This document shows, piece by piece, positions 10,601 through 25,600 of a stretch of 64,000 nucleotides of DNA (positions are counted from its first letter, which is position 1; each line of letters starts with the position of its first letter). The translations under genes were made by a program, and so were the position numbers. The stretch comes from Bimastos eiseni (taxonomy: Eukaryota > Annelida > Clitellata > Crassiclitellata > Lumbricidae). The stretch lies in NCBI GenBank assembly GCA_959347315.1, contig OY365806.1:25691516-25755515 (forward strand). Reading direction: 5' to 3'. The notes beneath the pieces are model-generated. The model was not told the DNA's origin. It did no database searches and saw nothing but the letters and a program-made list of their open reading frames with translations.

Positions 10601-13600
10601 GGCAGTAGCGATAATGACAATAATAATATCACCAGTCATCATCACTTTCTTATTCATTGTCATCATCGCCGTCGACGTCGTCGGCGTTGTCATCAACTTC
10701 ATTGTCGTCCGTCATCATTATGATAAATAAGATCATTGTGCCAGCACAATATCACCATCACTACTATAATAACTTTTATTATTTCTGTCCTCCTCATTAA
10801 TATCAAATAAAAATATCACCAGTCCATTTAACTCTAATGTTACCTCTAGTGCCTGGAGGTCCAATTGATCCAGCAGGTCCAGCTGGTCCTGGCGATCCTT
10901 GCTGTCCAGCCTGACCTGCTGGACCGGCTGGTCCTAATGGTCCAGTCTGCCCAGGTGTTCCAGTAGACCCAGTGGCTCCGGCGGGTCCTGCAGGTCCTCG
11001 GGGACCAGCTGGACCGACGTCGCCAGCAGTTCCAGGCTGTCCAGCCACACCTGGAGAGCCTTTCTGGCCGGCTGGGCCAAGAGAACCCGTTGGCCCTTGT
11101 GGCCCGGCCGGACCGTTCAAACCCGCAGGTCCAGCAGGTCCTGGCTGACCAGAAGGTCCTGTGGCACCCGCATCACCTCTCGTGCCAGCATCACCTAAAG
11201 GGTTCAAAAATATTAATCAAATTTTTGTGTTATTATCAGTTATTATAACCAGAAATATTAACATATATTAATAATTGCATGAATATTTAGCATATGAATA
11301 TTTTATGTTCATTACGAAGATTTACTTAGAACTGCTTCAAGGCTACTCCTCAGAAGCACTCTCTACTCAAGTATTGCCAAACTGGACAGCTTTGAAGGGA
11401 GCACAGAAAGGACCATTTTGATTGAGCGCAACCTTGAAGCTGGATCGTAGGACAACTTTCAAGCCATTTGTGGTCGTTTAGCGATCAATAAAGGGATGAG
11501 GGTCGACTCTGTGCGACAGGTGGCGTTCGAATAGTCCTTGCCAAATTCAACCTATACTATACTTTACTGTGTCTGCCAACTTAATACCAATAGGCCTAAT
11601 CTGGTTGATGCAGAATTTAAGTTGGTTGAACAATGGTGATGAAATTCTTGATCATCCTTCTGACCCAGAGCTTTTGTGATGTTGAGACTTTTCAGATATG
11701 TATATTACAATCGGAACATTGTCAAAGTCCAATTTCATTTATCAGGAATTTACACATTGTGCCTATATATAAATTCATAAATGTACATGTACGTAGGCCA
11801 ACTAAAAATTTGATATTATGATATGAGTTACATAGACCACGAGATAGTCTGACGTCTGAACTAATAGACGAACTGACCTGCAGGTCCTGGTGATCCTGAA
11901 GGTCCAGTAGGGCCAGCCGGTCCCTGTGGTCCAATCAGTCCGGGTTGCCCAGAAGCCCCAGTAGCTCCCTGCGCGCCCTGAGGACCAGGACTTCCATTGT
12001 CCCCGTTAGGCCCTGCAGACCCAGCTGATCCCATATCACCCTGGGGGCCTGCTGGTCCGGGTGCACCACGTGGGCCCTGGGCTCCGGTGAACCCAGAATC
12101 TCCAGTAGCTCCAATTTGTCCGGCAGCTCCTGAAATGTCAAGCGATACGTATTCAAAGAATAATTATCTGTAAAATTGGTTTTTTGATTAAGTTTTCACT
12201 GTGGTCCTAATGTTAATAAATGTAAGTTGGGTTCAAAACTGTGCTTGCACTCGTGATAAAAGGTTACACGGAGTGCCATTGCAAAAGGAGTTGGGCAGTA
12301 GGCTTCGGTAAGGCTCTGGTAAACAATTGGTGTCCCTCATTGGGCAGTTTCTGTCAACTCGATCAAAGAATTCTTTTAGATTCCAGACAAACACAAAGCA
12401 CAAAGTTCTTCATGTTTTGAATAAAATCAAATTCAATCACCATTCCACAGAAATTATAATATCAGATCCAAGAACCACAATTTGCTTTATCTGCTACAGT
12501 TTTAAAATAAATCATATTCTAATCAATCTGTCTTTTGACTTCAGTCAGCTAATTGCCCATTCGAGTATCTCGATTTCTCAGTCAATCTTATTTTGAAGGG
12601 AGTGCTTTTCGAGTTCTTCACTGTATTTATTATACCAGGCTGTACAAGTACGCACTCGCTCGCTAACTCTAAACGTTCGCACGTAACGTATTCAAGCACA
12701 ACAGCGACTAACGGACAATTCCACAAGTCGCTTACACCAGGGCCGTACTGAGGGAGGGGCCAGCTGGTCCGAGGGCGCAAATGTGGAAAGGGCGCAAATT
12801 TCAGGATGGAATAACTTATTATTGAGTAAAATGCAATATTTTCAAAATGTGGGGGCGCCAGATTGATTCTACGCACAGGCAATTAGCTAGCACAGGGCGC
12901 AATTTATAGCTCGGTACGGCCCAGGCTAACACTTCCTGTGCTTGAAAGCTATTCACAGAAAATATCTGGAATATTTACTTAAATATGAATAGTGTGTAGC
13001 CTATCACTAAAAAGATTTGATATTGTTGTACACATCATATAACCATGTACCTGATGGTAAAGTTAACACCCTAGTTGTTACATTTAATCTTTCAATTCGC
13101 AATCTTTGTACATCATTTATGTGCTTCGCTAATTTGATATTTCATTGAAAAATCAATTGACCTATAATATATAATGGTCGTTAATTAATAAAGTGCGTCT
13201 TTATTAATTTACGGAATTAGTATCCACTATTCCACGTATTCAGCAATCAGTGCATTTCATATGAATATTTAAGGCGTCACTGGAAGAAACAAATCACGTC
13301 TATTACTCAATCATTTAAATGTAATTGATTAAGATGCTCGGTAGTCTGTCTGGTAACATATATACCTAGTTTCTTATCGTTGTTGTTATCGTGTAGCAGC
13401 GGATGATCTCCTTTGATCGGACTTCTCTGTTATGAACCTTGAGAAGATTTACGCTCACATTTCTTACATTGATTTATCGATAGATTGACCACATATACAT
13501 AACAATCGTAACAAATGAACAGAACATTATTATAAGAGAACAAAAAGCTCACCAATTTGTCCAGGCTGACCAGCAGATCCAGGCAATCCAGGAGATCCGT

Positions 13601-16600
13601 TTTGACCCGCAGATCCAGGAGCACCACGGTCACCTTGAGGACCCAGCGGACCGGCTGGTCCTGTAGGTCCGGTGAACCCAGTAAATCCCACGTCTCCAGC
13701 CTGCCCTGCGACTCCGCGATCTCCAGGCTGGCCTAGTGGTCCTTTACTTCCGGCTGCGCCCTGAGGTCCTTGCTGACCTGGTGATCCCGGGTTCCCTGAG
13801 GGACCCTTCTGACCTGGAAGTCCAACGGAGCCGATGGAACCTGGGGACCCGTTAGCACCTGGCGATCCAGATGTACCTGTATTGAGAAAAGATTTTGAAA
13901 AGTATATGAGCAAGTTATACTAGGTAACTTTACAGAATATATACTAGAGTCTGATATTAAATGCAACAATCGGCTATGCAATTATAAGGGAATTCTCCTG
14001 TACTAGTGATGGATGAGAGGCAGGATGGATTGATTGATCAAAAGATTTACAATTCGTGGAATAGACAAATAAAATTAATGGTCGACTACTGTAACAGTGA
14101 GCCGTTGACGTACAGATAGACAAATAGATACTTTTATGGCTAGAGATAGATAGCTCCATATCTATATCCATTGCACAATACTATTAGATGTTATTAATCT
14201 TAAATAAAATGGATGTCCTTCAAACGCCTTTGCTTGAACCTTTTCAAAACAGAATTATTCAGAATATGCAACCAGGATCAAATCCAGGAATGTCTGGCAC
14301 TTGCGTATACTATCCACTCTGCCAGTATATCCATTTGCCGACCATCATCTACTTTAGGACACGCTTTCTATCATCCTTCACGTTCTACTCAAAGTAACAA
14401 TCTCTACTCTACCTCTTAAAGAATTCCTTCCCTGAATCGTCTGATCCTTCGAAGCCCTCCTCTCTTGTCACTGTCCACGGGTTGTGGATCTCCATTTAAT
14501 ATCATGATCAACTCTGTGACTCCATCGCAATCGTAATCTCCAAACTTCTAAAAGTGCCACTTGAAAGCCGAGTGCAGTGCACCAGCTTATTCACGAGCGC
14601 TGCATCAAATCAGAAGGGTTGTCCAAAGGATAGTACGTGGGAGGTCTTAGTCCAGTTTCCAGAAAGTCAGCGGAGGCAGAGTAGCTGTTAAGGAAGGTGT
14701 CGTTTTGGTCGAGGATTGACAGATGGAATATCAATCAGAGAGTCTGGGTAAGAGTTCTTGGAAAGTTTAGAATGGAAACCCAAAGGGTGATAGATAGGTG
14801 AAGCTTGGGACAGATGCTGTTGGGGATAATGGGCAGTGATGATGGAGGAACCGAAAAATATGGAATTTAGGAGGAAGGTCGTTCCAGAGACGTGGTAAAT
14901 GCAGCAATGATAAATAAGCTTAGGCCCAGCGCTTTGCTTTCAGCCACACTTTTTAAGTTTTGAGTTTACCATCACAATAATAAAATATAGACAGATCAGA
15001 AATACAAGATTTACATTAGACAAACAAATAGGCGAGCAAACAGGCAGACAGGACGACAAATAAACAAACATACAGTGAGTTGAAGGCCGAATGGATACGG
15101 ATATGCACGTATCTGCAAATAGAGGCAGACTGATACTGTTCAAATAGTCCGACATGTCAACGATTCCCAAGTATACCTTGCGCTCCTCTTTGTCCCGCAG
15201 CTCCAATGGGTCCTTTCTGACCAGCACTGCCTGGCGTCCCACTCGGGCCTTGCGGTCCAGGGTCGCCTCTCTGACCTTGTGGTCCGGACTGTCCAGCTGA
15301 TCCAGCCTGTCCCGCGAGCCCGGTGGCCCCAGCAACTCCATCTGTTCCTCTGGGTCCTTTGGGACCCGTTGGACCAAGCAAACCCGTAGAACCAGTGGCA
15401 CCAGTTGCACCGGTAGCTCCTGCAGCACCAGTGGAGCCTTGCGGACCTGGTACCCCCACGTTACCTGAAATGTTAGGCATAATAAGGTAAATGCCGCAGT
15501 ACACAATCAAGTTAATAAATTATACCTTTGTAAGAAATCAATTAGTAAAGTAAATCAATCAATGATTCAAAAATAAAGCTACCAAATTCAAACTAGTTAA
15601 ACAACAATAAAGTGACATAATTATAAGAACATTTGCTAGCTAAACAGCAAAGTCAACTCTGTGTATGATTAGAATCTAATCTGTTGCAAAGAAATGACTC
15701 ACCTAAGGTACCCTTGCTACCAGATGGACCCTGTTGACCTTTGTCTCCCTGGGGCCCTGCAGGGCCTGGGGGTCCCAACTGACCCGCAGGACCGCTCGGG
15801 CCTGTTGCTCCAGTGTCACCCGGAGCACCAATTGAACCTGCTGGTCCTGCTTGACCTGGCTGACCAGAAGGGCCAGAATTACCTGGCTGACCATTTGGAC
15901 CTCTCGGACCTTGTACCCCAGCAAGTCCATTAGATCCAGGGGTTCCTTTGGGACCAGTAGCGCCGATAGCTCCTGCTAGTCCGCGATCTCCCTGCGGACC
16001 AGCAGGTCCTGCTGGTCCACTTTGACCAGCTTGACCAGCAGGTCCTGCTGCACCAGCTGATCCCTTATCTCCAGCTGTACCAGGCGATCCAAGTGGCCCA
16101 GTAGGTCCTTTTGGTCCAGGCAACCCGGCAGGACCAGCCTGTCCTGCATCTCCAGTGTCACCCGCTGGACCAATTGGGCCAAGAGGTCCAGCTGAGCCCG
16201 CTTGCCCAGCTGCACCTCTGTCTCCGGCTGGTCCTTGAGTCCCAGGTTGTCCACGGTCACCAGCCAAACCAGATGGACCTTGGACACCTGGCTGGCCTGA
16301 CTGTCCGGGAGAACCTCGAGGTCCTGTAGGACCTGCTGGTCCTCTTGCTCCAGGATTTCCAGCTGGTCCAATAGGCCCCTTGTCACCAGTGGCTCCTGCG
16401 TTTCCAGATGGTCCTGAAATCACCAACCGCAAGTAACACACTTAAACACTGGTAAATTAATATGTGTCTCTTAGAAAGGCCTACGAAGTGATGGGCATCG
16501 ATTTGAGTGATTGTTTCATCTATTGTTCACTAATTATTACAGAGAAAAGCAACTCTTATTCATGTACCGAACCAACTTTAAGGCATTTTGTTGTCAGGCA

Positions 16601-19600
16601 CTGTAGGGCATTGAATGAGTAGAGTTGGTCCGTGAACCCTGCGGAAAGGTGAACCGAGTTGGTAGATTGTCGTCAATATTAGTCATTTCCTAATTCATGG
16701 AGTCATTACCTCAAGGCCAAACTGCCACATAAATAACCATACATGAATAAATTCTTATAGTATATATGGTGCTTAGAATTGACTGAGTGGATGTCGCTGT
16801 ACGCTGTCTGTTACAATCTTCAGCGATGGTTGAATTTATGGAATGGGTTTGAAATGTGACTCTGTTAAGAGCCTGAACTTTGGCTGTCGCTTCGTTTTGA
16901 CTTGCTTATTCAGTTTGTTGGCTGTTCCAATTAGCATAGCTTAAGGAATGACTGGTTATGTGAGAACTATTCTGACCCTTTGATATCCGCTTTCCAGTTA
17001 CGTACTACAGTGTGCAACTTCGGTAGACAGTTACTACATGTCTATAGAGATTTGCCCAACTGAAGTCTTCATTGGTTCCTTACCAATGTCGTTTTGCTGT
17101 GTGTGGAGTAAGTTAAATTGTTAACGGCATAAAAATAGACAAACTGGCTCTTAGCACAAGAGCTATTATAAGTCGTTGACAACATGCAGATACTGACAAT
17201 TATACGCATACATACACATTACACAGTGACGAAGGATCATCTATAGTCATTGATGTTCCGAGGTGTACTATTATTTATGAAAATAGACAAACTGGCGCTG
17301 ACAACAAGCATATTGATAGATGTATATTATATGGGTCATATGTGTTATCAATATGTATGCTTCTAAACACCAGGATCTATTTACATGCACAGCTCCTACG
17401 TATACGTGAGATCGTGCATTTCGTACCTTGTTGTCCGTTTTGTCCAGGGCTTCCAGTAGCCCCGGTGTCTCCAGCTGCTCCTCTGTCTCCTGGTGCACCA
17501 GCTGGGCCTAAAGGTCCTGCTTGACCAGTTGCTCCACCGGGACCCGGTGAGCCCTTGTCTCCTGTGGCACCGGCTGGTCCCGTAGAACCTTTATCTCCGC
17601 TGAGTCCCGGTGATCCAGTCTGTCCAGTTGCTCCAGTGTCCCCTGGGCTGCCTGCTGGACCAATGCCACCAGGTTGGCCATTGCTGCCTGAAGGCCCGAC
17701 TGGTCCAACATCACCTGATGGACCCTGTACACCTGTGACACATAGTTAATATGCATCTAAGTCACTTGCCAAAAATCACGATGGCCGAGAAGTTATTTAT
17801 ATCATTATTGATTATGTTATAGTGAATATAATGAAATTATTTATATTATAATAATATACACTGACATTCATTGATGTATATATTCATAAATTCCTAGATG
17901 TACAGTATATATAAATATATTGGTAATTTGTATATTGTATATATATAACCAATATATATACACTATACATCTATCAGTGTATACGGTTATAAATCAGGAC
18001 TGAAACTTATTACATGCAAGCTAAACCTACACCAAAACGATTTATCCAACCATAATCTATAAACAATTCCACATGTTTTACATTAGTTAGCCTTTACACT
18101 TTAAACATCATTTAAACAACTGGCATTAACTGGATAAAAATAACTGATTAGCATCAACTAATGAAGTTTTTCCCAGATCCTGTATCCATTGCAATCCTGG
18201 AAGTCACACATTCTCGTAAGATAATACAAATCTCTCTGTATAGCCCAGTGACCAACACACCGAATTCCTACAACAGCCAAAATATAACAAAACCAATGTC
18301 TCAACAGCAATCTACAGCAATGATATGCAGTTACTTTTAGCTACATACCATTGTCACCCTGTGGACCCTGAGGTCCTGCGTCTCCTGTCGCACCCTTATC
18401 TCCTTGAGGACCAATGGAGCCAGGTGACCCCTGAGGACCAGCTGGTCCAATTGGTCCAGTGCCCCCGTTGGTACCAGTTGCTCCAGTACCTCCTAAAACA
18501 TTCACCAAAAACCGGCTGCTTACTATTCTTATTTATACTCTAAGAAGTAATGACTAGATATAACACAAATTTAGCCAAAACATAAAAATTCATCCTGATA
18601 ATTATCATCATTGTCATTATCAGAACTTTATCACTATTATTGTAATGATTTTACAATTTCTATTCTTATTACTGTCGTCATCATCGTTGCTGTTGTTCTT
18701 CGTCTTCTTCTACTGCTCCTTCTTCTTCCTAATAATTATTTTTTCCTTCTCTTTTCTTGTCTTTCTCCTTGTCATTCTCTTTCTTCTTCTCCTTCCCATT
18801 CTCCATCTTCATCTGCTATCCCATCTCTACCTCCATCTCCTTTTTCCTCCTCTTCCTCTACTTTCTTTTCATCGTCCTCTTTCTCGTCCTTTTGTCTTCT
18901 TCTCTTCTTCATCGACTTCTTCTTAGTTTCCTTCTCTTTCTTCGTCTTCCTCGTCTTCTTTTTCTTATCTTCTTCTCTAGAGCACCAACCGAACAACGCC
19001 TTTAGCCAGACATCGCAGTGTTCAATAGAATAACGGGCGCCGTGGACTTGACCTAAAATTATAATAGGATATATGTCCGTTGTCAACAACGCTCTATTAC
19101 ATTACATGCCATAACAGCAAGAAATTAGTTACACAGCATATACTATATTTAATTATATCACAGTACTGACCAACGGGACCTGGCGATCCTCTTGGTCCAG
19201 CCTGCCCCTGTGGTCCAGCAGGTCCGGATTGACCCGGGTCTCCACGAGGCCCGGCAGATCCAGCAGGCCCTAGTGATCCAGAAGAACCAGCTGGTCCAGG
19301 TGGCCCTGCTGGACCCTGACTACCTGGACTACCAGCAGAACCGGCGTCTCCTGTTGAGCCTTTGTCTCCCGTTGATCCAGTATCGCCCACCGGACCATTC
19401 GGTCCAGTCGGTCCGACTGCTCCAATAGTCCCTGCTTGACCTCTGTCTCCTTGCTGTCCCTGCGGCCCCTGAGGCCCTTGTGATCCCTGGTCCCCTGGTG
19501 TTCCAGCTATTCCAGCTTGTCCATCGCTTCCCCTTGTGCCTGGCAAACCGGCCTGTCCAGGTGGTCCAACCGGACCTTGTGATCCAGAGGTGCCTGGACT

Positions 19601-22600
19601 ACCTTTGTCACCCGCTGGTCCTGTGGGACCGGCTGGTCCAGGCAACCCAGCACTGCCCTGGGTTCCAACATCTCCGGAAGTTCCAGCTGGTCCCGGGCTA
19701 CCCTTAGTACCTTGAGGTCCCGCAGCACCGATCGGACCTTGTGGACCTATATCTCCTGGAGATCCTGCAGGACCTGTTTGTCCACGTGCTCCCTGTGGTC
19801 CCTGGGATCCTGGAGTGCCCACGGAACCAGGCTGACCAGGTGCTCCCTTGTCTCCTGCTGGTCCCAAAGGACCTTGAGGTCCCGCCTGGCCTTGGCTTCC
19901 TGCTGTTCCTGAATCACCTGCAGGACCAATGCTTCCCGCAGGACCTGAAAAGACCGATAAAACGATATTATTTGGGTTGCTTAGTAAAATTGTTCTCAAA
20001 AGTTGTGAGAAATCGGAAAAAAATGTATGGGAAATGTTTTCTCAGATCTCAATAGACATTTTACTTTGACGACAACATAATACATACATGTACGGCGTGC
20101 GAATGTATATGTACATAGTACACACATGCATTCATTTAATCATGCATGCATGTACACACACAAGCATACATACACAATACACACATAAACAAATACATAC
20201 ATATATGCGTATGTGCATGCCTAAATAGTTTAAATACGTACATACATTCATGCACGTATATATGATACAACAATATGACACATTATAATGCAAATAACAG
20301 ACGGCTATGAGACTTAATGCATCACAACTGTGCATTTGGGTTCAATCAATGCTTCGTAAGGAGCTACGTTGGCTGAGAGTCATGAAGGAGTCATGAACAT
20401 GTAGTGAGTATCGACAATGTTCTTAAATATCAGTGTGTTTCAATTTGGATCTTAGTGAACTAGCGAAGAAGACCTGTGGTCCCCGTGGGTCATAATTGAG
20501 CTATGTATGAATGATATGTGAAATCATGATGGAAGGCTGGATGTCGTTCTGGACCTTGACGGACAAGCATGAGTTATAGGTTGTGACAGTAAAAGCTTCA
20601 AGTTTTTCTAATAAGTCAATATTTGGCTCCATTAAAGTCGACAGATGCAAACAAGGGATTGAACACATACGTAAGTATGGCATATGCCCAATGATGAGAA
20701 ATCATAGTCATATAGTAATGGATAGTAAAATGGCGTGAGAGCAGAGGAAGCGAATTCGATTCCCCTACCCCAAGGTTAACAGCGGCACGTTGGCTAAATC
20801 ATATGCATGACGTGATGGATTCATTGCATTGCTGGCGACAGTTACATAGTAAATTCAACTCCTGCAATAATCTGTCATCATCGGTTCATACTGTACTCAT
20901 AATCATACAACGATTTGTCAATTTGAAATAAATGAGGAGTGTATTATTCCCATGGTACGCTTATCTTCCCTGCAGTCGGTTACGAACACTGCAGCCAGAC
21001 TCATTGCTCTTTTCCCTCGCTACTCCCACATTTCTACCTATATGACTGACGTCCTACACTGGCTTCCTATTCCCTCTCGCATCCGATACAAGGTACTCCT
21101 CTTTGTCCTTAGAACTCAACAGGGTAAAGCCCCTAAATATATCTGCGACTTAATGCGAAAGCCTCTGTCTGCCGTCACTTCCCACCATCTCCGGTCTGCG
21201 GATCGACTTGATCTTATTGTTCCACGGGCAAGGACTGCTATAACTCAACACCGTGCCTTTGTCATTGTGGGCCCTTCTATGTGGAATGACCTGCCCCTCA
21301 TTGTCCGTGGCAAGCTTTAATCGTGCTCCCACCCTCATCCCTTCGTTGCCTGAAGACTTTTTTATTTCCTCGGGGCTGTCACGCAGAGAGCGCTTCTGAA
21401 TAGCTAGTACTGTAAGAAGCGCTATATAAATAACCAGACACGATACGATTATTACTAGTATTATCGATATTATATATTATTAGTTATTATTATTATTATC
21501 ACTATTATTATATTAAAAAACATTTACCGGCTGGTCCTGCAGGTCCGGTTGCACCTTGGGCACCCGCAGTTCCTGTATCTCCAGTTGCTCCCTTATCCCC
21601 GGCTGGCCCTGCATCACCAGTAGCTCCAGAGGGCCCTGGTGGCCCCTGCACTCCCGGCGTTCCAGCTAGACCAGCTGGTCCTTGAACTCCACGATCTCCA
21701 GGTTGTCCTCTGTCACCAGCTAGTCCTCGATCTCCAGGCAGTCCTTGACTTCCTGACGACCCGGCAGGTCCAGCGGACCCAAGTGGGCCAGTCGGTCCTT
21801 TTGGCCCAATCGGTCCTTGAGGGCCTGCAGGGCCAGCGCTACCTGCAGGGCCGAGTGGGCCAGCAGGGCCTGGTTGACCGACTGCACCTGGTGATCCTGA
21901 TGACCCGGCCTGACCAGGGGTTCCTGTTGCTCCTTGACTCCCTCTATCACCCTGTGGTCCCGGTGGTCCACTTGGTCCAGCTAGTCCTGGGAAAAATCAT
22001 CAAAATGAATGCTATATGAAACTGTAATAATCATCATGATTATATCGATGATAACATAAATATTGATGTAACGATTAGTGTTCAAAACCAAATTATTGCA
22101 GCGCTCGGCATTAAGTCTCCACACTATCTCGATTATTACAGCATTCGCATGAGAATGTGTTAGAGAAGTCTAGACCAATACTATAATCATATTTCCAAGA
22201 CTATATTTTTACTATTTTCGGTCTATGTTAGACTTATAATAACAATAGTACTGCCTGGCCTTTGCTCCACATAGATATCCCCACACGGTTTCAGCTTAAT
22301 TTGCAAATTCAATGAAGGTTTCAATTAAACTGACCTTGTGAGCCTGCTTGACCTGCCGGTCCAGAGGGTCCGATTGGACCCTTGTCCCCACTAGAGCCGG
22401 TGTCGCCCTGCAGTCCAGCAATCCCAATACTTCCGACTTGGCCTGTGGCCCCTGTGTCTCCAGGGGAACCTTTCAAACCTAGTGGTCCGGGAGACCCTTG
22501 AACCCCAGGTGCTCCAGCAGGACCAGGCAGGCCAGTTGGACCAGCTGGACCCTGAGCACCGTTGAGTCCTGCAAATGCAAAGCACTGGAGGTCAGAAAGA

Positions 22601-25600
22601 CATTTTGAATTGTTTTTTATTACAAAGTTGACCATGGTGATTATGCTCTCGTCATCATCAGCTTCTATTACGTCATCATCGACGTTGCCACCATCGTCAT
22701 CGTGATCATGATTATCACGATCATCATCACGATCATCATCACGATCGTCATCGTCATCACCACCACCATCACCACCACCACCACCACCATCACTATCATC
22801 ATCATCATCATCATCATTGTCATTTTCACTATTAATATTGTATTGATGATGTGCCTGCATTCGGAGTAATGTTATTTCCTTGCTATCTTCCTTAACAAAA
22901 ACATCATAAACGACTTGATTCCCAAGACACGTGTGAAGCACTAACGACCTGATGTTGCATCATTAACTGTGCTGGTGAAAGTTAGGAAGTGTCTGTTCAG
23001 CTGTGAAGCCATTGGCTATTATTGGCAACAGTGTCAACAGGGCAAAACAGTTATTAAATACTGAATTAGAGTCAACTTAAATTTCAATTCATAGGCTTAC
23101 ATCACTTGTTTAATTTACATTATCACTAACGGTGAAGAGACTGTGTTTATAGTATAGGAAGAGTTTAAAGCTCTATTTCTTATTGCTTTTTAATTACGAT
23201 ACAACATATAAAACAGTAAGCTTGAAAATCAAACAAGCCACATGATTAGTGGAAAGCGGGACAAACGGTCCTTCCGATTTTTCCATCTGACATCTGAACG
23301 GTTGTATTATTAATCAGGATGTGCAAATCCAAATATCTGTAAGCTCAACTCATGTGATTTGGCAAATAATTCAATTTATTTAACATAAACAGCAAAGTAT
23401 TATAATAGTGTTGCAGATTTAGGCCTAATGCGCATAACTTACCTGGAGGACCAGCAACGCCCACAGCTCCTCGTTCTCCAGCAACGGCATCTGGTCCCGG
23501 TGGTCCTTGTGGCCCTATGTCTCCTGCTGGTCCTGGTATTCCTTTTGCTCCAATTGGTCCCGATGGTCCAATAGGACCCGAGGATCCGCTTGGTCCAGTA
23601 GCTCCTGTGTCACCTTGAGATCCTATGGCCCCTGCTTGTCCAGGATTTCCAGCGACGCCATTTGGTCCAGGGCTGCCTCTCAATCCTTGGCTGCCCTGTG
23701 TACCTGCAGGCCCTGGACGTCCCAGTGGACCAGGGGATCCAGAGCTGCCTGTCGCTCCTGTGGCACCCTGGACACCTGACGGTCCACTTGGTCCAGGTGA
23801 ACCTGAAATGGGAGACCCAAAATCTGAATGCATTTTAATGTACAAGTAGGAACTGTGGAACTGAGAAATTAAAGGCGAACGTAAAAATACAGGTACTTTA
23901 AAACATAAAATGCTCTTTTTGAAGATTGCACACACTAGAATTGAGGAACTGAAGCAAACTTTAAACCTTTGGAATTCGAAATAAGAAACCCTAGAAATCT
24001 AAAAGCGAAAAGGTAGATTTAATGAAGAAGATGAAAGTAGTGGATCTTAGGGAATCAAGAAATCGATGGTATTTAGAATACGCTGAAGCAAATTTAGAAA
24101 ACAGTAACATAAAGGTAAACTGTTTGGACTTATTGTCTGAGTTACAACAAGGATAAATGCAAAAACATCAATAATTATGATTAAGAAAGATATTGTCTTA
24201 CCTGCTGGACCTTGTAATCCGTTATCTCCGGGAGATCCTGGTGTTCCCTTATCACCCTGAGGCCCAGAGCTTCCGGAGGGACCTAGTGAGCCGCTAGCAC
24301 CGACAGGACCGGGTGTTCCGGACGACCCTGATTGACCCGTAGGCCCTTTCTGACCCGCTTGTCCATTTGGTCCTTTGGGTCCTGTCGCGCCTGTACTTCC
24401 CGTGTCACCTTTGACTCCCTGAGGTCCTTGCTGTCCAGACTGTCCACTTGGTCCAGTTGGACCCTTTGGCCCCTGCTGCCCCTGAGGTCCAATGGCTCCT
24501 GGGGCACCTGTGCTTCCAGGTGTACCTTGTGGTCCAATTGGTCCAATATCACCGGAGGGTCCGGCGGCTCCAGGCGACCCCGGTGAACCTCGGGTACCAG
24601 CATCGCCACTCGGACCAAGGGCACCTGGTAGACCTGCGGCACCGGGGCTGCCTGTTGATCCTGCATCGCCTTGCGGTCCAGCCCGTCCAATATTGCCCTT
24701 GGGTCCCGTTGCTCCTGTAGCTCCAGTTCCTCCCGCTGTTCCGGACGGACCAGGCTGACCAGTACTTCCCTGCTGTCCTCTGGGGCCAGCAGATCCTTCA
24801 ATAACATCATCAATTATATGATGCAATGCTACAATTGGTGGATATACGTAAGAAATCTAAAAATATAAAAATACGTTAGCGTAAGATAGTACACGACGTA
24901 AACCATATCCAACAATGAGAGCTAGTAGAGTAAAGTTCATGGAGTTTTGCATGTACTGGATTATTTTGTTTGTCTGAAATAGCATACTATTAGGTCAGGT
25001 TTGGAAAGAATTTTTAACCGCTATTTCGTTAAGCGCATAGACAGGGCCTACATGACAAGAAAAGCTATGGCTGAAAAAGCTTTGAAAATGAAATAATTGC
25101 TTTAAGAATAATAACCATGAATCTCGTTTTTTATTAATTCGATCAGACAAACGTGAAACAACATACAGCATTGGTCAATTTAGTCAGAGAATGATAGGGA
25201 AAACAGGGAAGAGGTAATACTCGTAAGGGACCTTGATCCAGCTAGCGGGTTCACTCTTGCACGTTTAAAAGGTATAGCAATTGGTTAGGGTATCATTTGC
25301 AAGTCAAAAGTTTTCATGCAAGTATGATTCTTAAGTAGTAACTTGGGATCTTTTTTACACTATCCCCCAACTTCTGATTATTGCGGCAAGATCTTGGAAT
25401 TTTGAAAATGGAGAGTGGAATCACTGATAGACCTTGTAATAATTCGTTATCTCCCGGAGATCCTAGTGTCCAGGGAGACAAGGGCCTTCCAGATGTACAA
25501 AATACAGTGAATAATCACCAATAGTCACTAGTCAGTATAGTCACGAACCAATGAGAGCCTCATGGTGAAAATTAATCGACTACATAAGTGAGAAACATTG

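Noticed and set aside
18611..19089. Overlapping Ser/Phe/Leu-rich and Lys/Glu-rich frames
   Set aside because: Produced by the polypyrimidine tract on either strand.
20468..20490. Short collagen-like string (PTGTTG reading on the minus strand)
   Set aside because: Too short, with an adjacent stop codon and no acceptor; chance similarity is likely.
22321..22941. Extended minus-strand frame joining an Asp/Gly-rich stretch to collagen X17
   Set aside because: The Asp/Gly stretch is a translated trinucleotide microsatellite. A good acceptor lies exactly at the phase-1 exon edge (22568).
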